The notes beneath the pieces are model-generated. The model did no database searches, had not been told where the DNA came from, and saw nothing but the letters and a program-made list of their open reading frames with translations. From NCBI GenBank assembly GCA_019914945.1, contig CM034103.1, positions 6,324,001 through 6,388,000 on the forward strand: a DNA stretch of 64,000 nt, read 5' to 3'. Source of the DNA: Typha latifolia (taxonomy: Eukaryota; Streptophyta; Magnoliopsida; Poales; Typhaceae). Position numbers and translations under genes: made by a program. Of the stretch, positions 58,080 to 64,000 are shown piece by piece. Each line of letters opens with the position of its first letter. Positions within the stretch are counted from its first letter, which is position 1.

Positions 58080-61000
58080 GCTCTTTCTCCCTCTCTCTCT
58101 CTCTTCTTCTCTCTTCGTCTCTCTCCCTCTCACTATCCCTCTCTCTCTCTCTATCTTTCTCTTTTTCTTACTTTGGGCTCGGGCTCGTCGGAGCCGAGCC
58201 GCCGGCGAGAGGCCGGCAACTGGCTGGCCACCAGCTGCCGCTGCCCTCCCCACCGACCCGGTTCCGTAGTTCCCTCCCCTCCTCTCTTTCTTCTCTTCTT
58301 CTTTTCTCTTTTCTTCTTCTTCTTCTTCCTTCTTTCTTCTTCCTTTCTTCTTCTTCTTCCTCAATTGTTTCTCCTCTTCTTATTTTATGCACAGTGCTGG
58401 GCTCGAGTCCAGCACTATAGCAGGCCAATGCTGGGCCCGAGCTCAGCACTGTAGCAGAGATCCTTTATCCTTTTAATTTTATTATTTATTTATTTAGGTA
58501 TTTCTGTCTTAATTAATACAAATAGATTTAGACATTATTTATTTTAATAATAATACATATTCATTATTATGATTATTATTAATTAAAGTTTATTGATGAT
58601 TAATTAAGTTATAAACTATTACACATAAATATAGGTAATACTTATATTTTTTTTTATTTACTTATATGTATATTAGACTAATAGATAGATTTGTAAATTA
58701 TAATTATTAGATTTATATTCTAATATTCTTATGATATACATTTTAAGTAATTTTATTAATTTATTATACATTATTATTTTGTAACAAATAAGATAATGAC
58801 TACATAGTCCCAAATTAATCAAGATATAATTTAATTATAATTAGGTTTTTTTATCTATATTTATATTTTATTTATAATAAAAATCTAGCCAATTATAAAA
58901 TTAAGTAGAAATTCTAAAATCTAATAAATCATCATATTATAATAGGATAAACAACTAACTTTATGTTACTTAAACATTTTCAGATCTCGAACCCCTTATT
59001 TGAGACCCCGTGAACCTTGCTAACGAGAAGTGTCACACGGTTGATGGGCGGATGTAAGGGATACGTGGTTTGTATCTTCTGATCTTATCCCTTAGATGCT
59101 TTTCTCAAATTAGGTTATATTATATATTTATGTACATGCATGTTTTGGCCTCCAGCATGATTATATGATTTTTGTCTACAAAATGATTATAGTCAAGCAT
59201 ATTTTATCATGCATTCGATTATGCTGATCTAGGATATGAGTACATTGGTGATATATATAGAGATGATTAGAGATGATTCTACTGTTATGATTGTTTACCG
59301 AGTTAATCTGTAGCATGAGTATGCATGTGTTGACGATATAGTTGGAGACTACATTGCATCATTTTCTCTTGATTCCTATTCCACCTAAATTCCTGTTATG
59401 CATTTACTTGTTATCGTACTGGATATATGCATTTGCTCTGTCATTTAGAAGGAAAGCATGAAATATGATTGATAGGATAGTTGATAGAAAGCGTGAGGAT
59501 ACTCGAGTGGGCACGAGGGTCAAGGCGTGCCTGGAGATGATTGATCGCTCGACATAGTCGCGATCCTGTTGGCCTTATGTCTGAGGTCGTTAGTCTGTGT
59601 GCGTAGTAGACATTCGGACACATGCCGTTCGCTAGGACATATGTGGTAAGTTATCCTCACGAGGTTTCTATCAATTATGTAGGTGCCCGGTCTGGATGGA
59701 TGTTGATACCCTAGCGGGTGGCAAGATATGGTTATATTAGAGATACTCTTACGGGTGGCGGAGTATGCTCCGAGCCTTTGGACATGATATTGAGACCAGG
59801 TACCGGGTATTGACTGTGCACAGTGGTCTAGTATGATGATATTATACCGAGATGTCGATGATGATCGTGATGTTGAGAAATACATATAATTTCATTATTA
59901 TCTGACATACCTGATTATTGAGTGGTCAATATACATCATATATGATTGCATTTGATATCATAACGTGATCATGGTCGGCATGCATCATGTGTCATATTTG
60001 AGGGAGAGTTATGATGATAGTATGATACAGAGATTTGTTTACTCATGGTCGAGGATTATATACTTGTATCAGTTATGACATGTTATCTACTTTTCATTTA
60101 TATATTATTGAGGATACATTCATATACTCATTCATGATATGATACTCTTTCTGATTCATATTATCCAGTACATGATTTACTCTCTATTTGGCATCACTGA
60201 TTCGGGATAAGATCTATTCACTGAGCCTTTTGCTCATAACTCTCTTTATTTCTTTTCTAACCCCTCAGATTTGTGGTACGTGATAGCGACCTGAGATATC
60301 TTGAGAAGATATTTTAGAGTGATGATGAGGTGAGCTATTGATGCGAGACGGTATAGAAGATAATTTAACCAGACATTGAGTTGTATCGTTGTTTGTTATA
60401 GTTGTACCTTATTATATCAGATGATGATTTGTATAGTATATGTCAAATTTTATAACACTCGTGTATTAGTTGTTTAGTTGTATCTTGATGGTTTGTTGTG
60501 GCCTGTGTGGGCCCTATTAGATTATGTAGTGGTCTACTGTATATTATTATGGACTTGGATATTCATATGTTAACAAGTTTATTTGGTTGATAGTATAATG
60601 TATTTAGTGATGGATTATGTGATCATGGATAGGTTAACAGGTTTTAGTTGATGATGTCATGATTATATGTGCACAGGAGAGTATCTGTGCGTGACGGGCC
60701 CCGCCCGACCTGTCGCGTGTGCCTTGTGGGCGTGTGGGCGTGCACGTGCCGTGACGGGCGGGAGTGTTACAGTTTAGGTGGTATCAGAGCTTAGGTTTAA
60801 GGATGATCTGGCAAACCATCAAGTATAGTAGTTGTCGGTTTATCTTAGGGCTACCCTAGTAGTCAATCTCGATGAGTTTGATATTAATTGGTTGAGATGG
60901 GAATCTAGGTTGTGATGTTAAGATTATTAAGTTTTGATACTTGTTGATATTGATAGAAATAAATTGTGATATTGGTATATTGAGAATTTATCTGAGCGAC

Positions 61001-61106
61001 TAATGAGTATCTGTGCGTGACGGGCCCCGCCCGACCTGTCGTGTGCGCCACGCATGCCGTGTGGGCGCGTGGGTGTGCACGTGCCATGCCCGGTGGGGGC
61101 GTTCCA
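58080..61106 (+). mobile_element. large Tekay/Del-like LTR plus primer site and a second LTR end
   Basis: A long LTR ending GGGAGTGTTACA at 60771 is followed by GGTGGTATCAGAGCTTAGG (primer site 60779-60790), 216 bp of leader, then a second copy of the LTR's last about 100 bp (61007-61106, ending GGCGTTCCA). This is what remains after deletion between the leader and the 3' LTR end. The LTR start is not clear: 58080-58380 is CT- and CTT-rich simple sequence with a GC-rich island. No coding domain. Confidence 0.6.
58394..58450. repeat. two adjacent palindromes in the Tekay-like LTR
   Basis: A perfect-looking 22-bp inverted repeat at 58394-58415 (GTGCTGG...CCAGCAC arms around CTCGAG) is followed by a diverged second copy at 58428-58450, each followed by a TAGCAG motif. 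Confidence 0.65.
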
Positions 61107-61554
61107 CTTCTTTATCCTCTCTAGTCTTTCTATCCTAATCTTCCTCCTCCCTCATCACCAACTAGCCACTTCTACTATTAGCAAGGTCTCATCTATCTTC
61201 TAATCTCTCTCGTTTATCGAGTCCTCCCTTCTCCTTGGGATCTCGGCCACTTCTCTCTGTTCGTCTTTGTCCATTAAACTACATCAACCATCCACCCTCA
61301 TCTCTATTATCATCCATAATCCTATCATCTATTCCACCCGTCACCACCACCATCACCCCCACTATAGCGTATTTTCATCCTAGTTATAATTCGAATTTGT
61401 GAAGGGCGTAAATACGAAAGTTACGAATCGATCAACCTTACTTTCATAATTTTCTGACTACGGAAGAATATTTGGTGAATATTTTCTTTCAATTGCACGG
61501 ACAGCTTCCTACAATCAATCCAGATCTTGAAGGGATCGTTCTAGAACTAACATT

Positions 61555-61571
61555 TGGTATCAGAGCCAGGT
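61555..61571 (+). other. family-B primer-binding site, 17-base match to initiator tRNA-Met
   Basis: TGGTATCAGAGCCAGGT, the longest complement to initiator tRNA-Met in the window, with no extra units before it. It serves as the reference for the tandem forms elsewhere. Confidence 0.85.
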
Positions 61572-61572
61572 G

Positions 61573-61675
61573 AACCTCAAACCTCCATTAATAGTGGAGA
61601 CAAGGAAGATGGCATCAACAAGGAGATCATTGGAGAGCACACTAACAAGGGAAGACTCAATCCACCAAAACTCTA
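61573..61675 (+). pseudogene. family-B gag start, interrupted
   Basis: Leader and gag N-terminus ([21 protein letters not shown]) broken at 61675 by the reversed LTR insertion; it resumes at 62583. Confidence 0.75.
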
Positions 61676-62582
61676 TGATAACCTCTGATACCAAATGATA
61701 GGCTCAAATACCAAATTAATAAGATCTGGAACCAAAAGATCGGCTACAGAACAATTCCTTAAGATCTAAATTTATTATAGGAAGCAGTCTGCGTCACCAT
61801 GGGAAAATATTCGTCAGATATTCTCCAGTAGTCATAAAATTACAAAACCAATTGGGTTGGATCCGTAAATCCTTGATCTACAACTTTCGTATTTAACCCT
61901 TCGCATATTCGAACTGTAGCAGGGACGAAAACATGAAATAACGTGGGTGATAGCGGTGGTGACGGGTGAAGTGGATGTTAGGGTTATGAATGGGTATGGA
62001 GATGAGGGTGGATTGTGGAAGTGATTAAGGGAAGTAGACGAAGGGAACGAAGTGGTCGAGATCCCAAAGAAGAGGGGTGGCTCGATAGTCGATGGAGATT
62101 AAAAGCGAGGAGAAACCTTGCCAACGGTAGATGTGGAAGGATGGTGAAGAGGGAGGAGGGACGAGTCTAGAAAGAAGATAGAAGGCAAAAAATCAAAAAT
62201 CCAATAGCATAATGAAGTTGGTTGCCATCCATATATTTATAGAGGCTAGCCAACAAGTCTTAAAATAATATGAAACCCTAATTCTAGAGGATTCCCGTCG
62301 ATCACATTCGAATGTGCCCAATCCGTTTGAACGCACTCAAAAAAGCTCCTTCTCTAGATTTGCGAACGCGACACAGGTGTTCGAACATGGGCGTTCACAA
62401 GGCGTTCGAACGCGGGCGTTCACAAGGCGTTCACAAGGTGTTCAAACGCGGGCATTCACAAGGCGTTCACAAGGGCGTTCGAACGCGACTCCACCTACGT
62501 TCGAACGCGACCTATAGAAATTTTTATTTTAATAAAAATTAACACCTAATGCAATAAGAAAAGATCCTAACTATATGTATCA
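61676..62582 (-). mobile_element. reversed family-B solo LTR ending in two primer-site units, TSD C(T/C)CTA
   Basis: LTR body 61717-62582 reversed, followed on its U5 side by two 20-21-bp units (61716-61696 and 61695-61676), each a tRNA-Met-site core ending in TATCA. Flanks are CTCTA (61671-61675) and CCCTA (62583-62587). Removing one flank restores a gag sequence that aligns without gaps to other family-B copies, so the insert boundary lies at the outer end of the second unit. Confidence 0.8.
62306..62510. repeat. GCGTTCGAACGC palindromes mixed with a GGCGTTCACAA tandem repeat
   Basis: The palindrome alternates with repeated GGCGTTCACAA half-sites (about eight), a local expansion not seen to this extent in other family-B LTRs. 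Confidence 0.85.
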
Positions 62583-64000
62583 CCCTAACCAAGAGGTTGA
62601 TTCCCTTAGGGTGGCCATGGTAGGACCGAGTCAACCAACGTCCATGGATGTGAACATGGGCTTGGCGGATGAACTTAGGGGCATATTCCAAATATTGCTA
62701 CATTAGGTGGACGCAATGTAGAATGATTATAATGTCTTGAAGGAATATGTTATGAACCGATCGACTTCGTCATCTCCCCGACGAAGATCAATGCCTTTAG
62801 ACGGACCAATTGTGGGACCACACTGAACCGATACCCCACAGGTCTAGGTATGATATGTTAATGTCAATGATCCTCTTTTACCTATTCCTACACATCATCC
62901 CTAGCCTTTGATACCAAACCCGAGGCCGGCGGTGGTGGAACCCAAGAGGCGTGCGGCACCGGTGCACTTCGTCGATGAAGAAGATTAGCACATAGAGGAT
63001 GAGGTTGATCCCTTTGGAGATGATGATGGGCGTGCTCGAGGATTTAGAGAAGGAGAGCAACAAGCTCAGCGGTTCAGACCTGAACCAAGGATCTTCCCAC
63101 TAGTTGCATTGCTAGTATCATCGGTTTAGATGAAATGTCTTTTTACAAGCTCAACAATGCTATCCGGGGGAGAACCGCATGCTTAGAATTTTCAAAATTC
63201 CAAGGCAGTGATCCGACGGATTGGGTGTTTCAAGGAACAGTAGAGGACACAAAGGTACTGATGGCAAGCTTTCACCTCCAAGGTACGACATTGCATTGGT
63301 ATCGATCGGCTATTCGAGGTGGAAGATTTACCGGTTGGGCATACTTTTGTAGGGGGATTACACGTAGATTTGAGACAGCGGCGTATGAAGGTTTTGCTGC
63401 CACATTAAGCAAGATTGTTTAGAGCATAGCCGTATTGGAGTACGAAGCAGAATTTGAAAGAGTTAGTAGTCATTGTGAGTCACCTTGGCCCGAACCAATA
63501 TGAGCACCTTTATTTCAGGATTGCGAGAGGAGATCCAAGCGAATGTTTGTGCTCTATGTTCTACCACTCTTGAGGAGGCTTTTGAGAAAGCCGAGAGGAT
63601 GGAGCAAAAGCACAAAGCTCTAAAGATGGTAGAGAAAGTAAGTTGGGGCAACCGAGATGGACGATTTGTGCCGAGAACGCCGGTTGGAAATTTTGCAAGT
63701 TCAAAGGCAATGGTTGCTAATATTGGAGCACAACCACCTTGAGACCTCTTCCGATGTTAGAGGAGCCACAAGACCCCCCCGTTCGAACTCTCACACCTGC
63801 CCAGATTGAGGAGCGAAGAGCGAAGGGCCTTTGCTTTCGATGCGATGAACGTTTCACCCCTGGCCATCTGTGTTCCAAACCGACCGGGTGTGTGATGCTC
63901 ATTGGCGATCTCAAGGGGGACGATGTGGTTGTTGGTGATAGAGAGTATCCATAGCAGGTCCATGAGGAGGACATGGAGGAAGGCGCGGAGGAAGATATCC
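62583..64000 (+). pseudogene. family-B gag, continues past the window end
   Basis: Resumes at NQEVDSLRVAMVGPSQPTSMDVN (frameshifted). The acidic/arginine-rich spacer is at 62960-63090, followed by a 55-bp foreign stretch at about 63096-63150. Capsid domain at 63150-63420 lacks the VEQYFDCQ segment and has a stop at 63420. Capsid C-terminus at 63500-63640, knuckle CFRCDERFTPGHLC at about 63830-63870, then the acidic linker toward the protease. Open at the window edge. Confidence 0.8.

Larger units (their letters stand above)
57903..61552 (+). repeat. family-B LTR interrupted by a Tekay-like LTR
   Basis: The LTR starts TGATATACCTTGC at 57903 and runs to about 58079. The second part (61107-61552) continues the family-B leader and ends ACTAACA, followed by a primer site. 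Roughly 130 bp of the family-B LTR between the parts are missing. Confidence 0.72.

Noticed and set aside
58012..58454. Overlapping frames of 85-149 codons on both strands
   Set aside because: They read CT and CTT simple repeats (poly-Ser/Leu/Phe or Arg/Lys/Glu) with no start or domain support.
59441..59885. Minus-strand frames of 60 and 121 codons
   Set aside because: They lie within the Tekay-like LTR, have no domain, and are opposite to its direction.

Overview
This window is plant nuclear DNA. The only intact gene is a spliced monosaccharide/H+ symporter of the STP family. Almost everything else is LTR retrotransposon: chromovirus-type Ty3/gypsy families (called A to F here for convenience), one Ty1/copia family and one large Tekay/Del-like LTR, plus a Mutator-type MITE. 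All identified primer-binding sites match initiator tRNA-Met, and insertions carry 5-bp target-site duplications (TSDs). I cannot place the species; a large, repeat-rich angiosperm genome is the natural reading.

Layout. 1-11384: a broken family-A gypsy element holding a younger, pol-less family-A element (1491-5430, TSD CCCGT) and a gag-only copia element (7134-10424, TSD TTTAC). 11380-21569: an inverted-repeat junction, then a head-to-tail run of family-B LTRs and internal regions, cut once by a reversed family-A LTR. 21570-26208: fragments of several LTR families and unidentified DNA. 26209-32274: a family-C element cut by a solo copia LTR (TSD TCACC) and a solo family-A LTR (TSD CAAAT). 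33085-33628: a MITE just past the 3' end of the sugar transporter gene.

33733-55662 (minus strand): the STP5-like transporter in three exons. The second intron is 20,339 bp and has taken up families A to F in both orientations, yet the reading frame, splice sites and all transporter motifs I checked are intact (504 codons).

55663-64000: the gene's upstream side, a diverged copia-like LTR, a CACTA-like repeat zone, then a family-B element interrupted by the large Tekay-like LTR and by a reversed family-B LTR; its gag runs off the window end.

Three patterns stand out. The palindrome GCGTTCGAACGC and its decayed forms occur in arrays upstream of the TATA box in LTRs of both gypsy and copia elements. 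Family-B LTRs are followed by zero to two extra 19-21-bp units, each a tRNA-Met primer-binding site ending in an LTR-like tail, and one TSD-bounded insertion ends at such a unit. Several elements keep gag and both or one LTR but have lost pol, while unrelated gypsy families share nearly the same LTR tips, so mobilisation by a common machinery is plausible.
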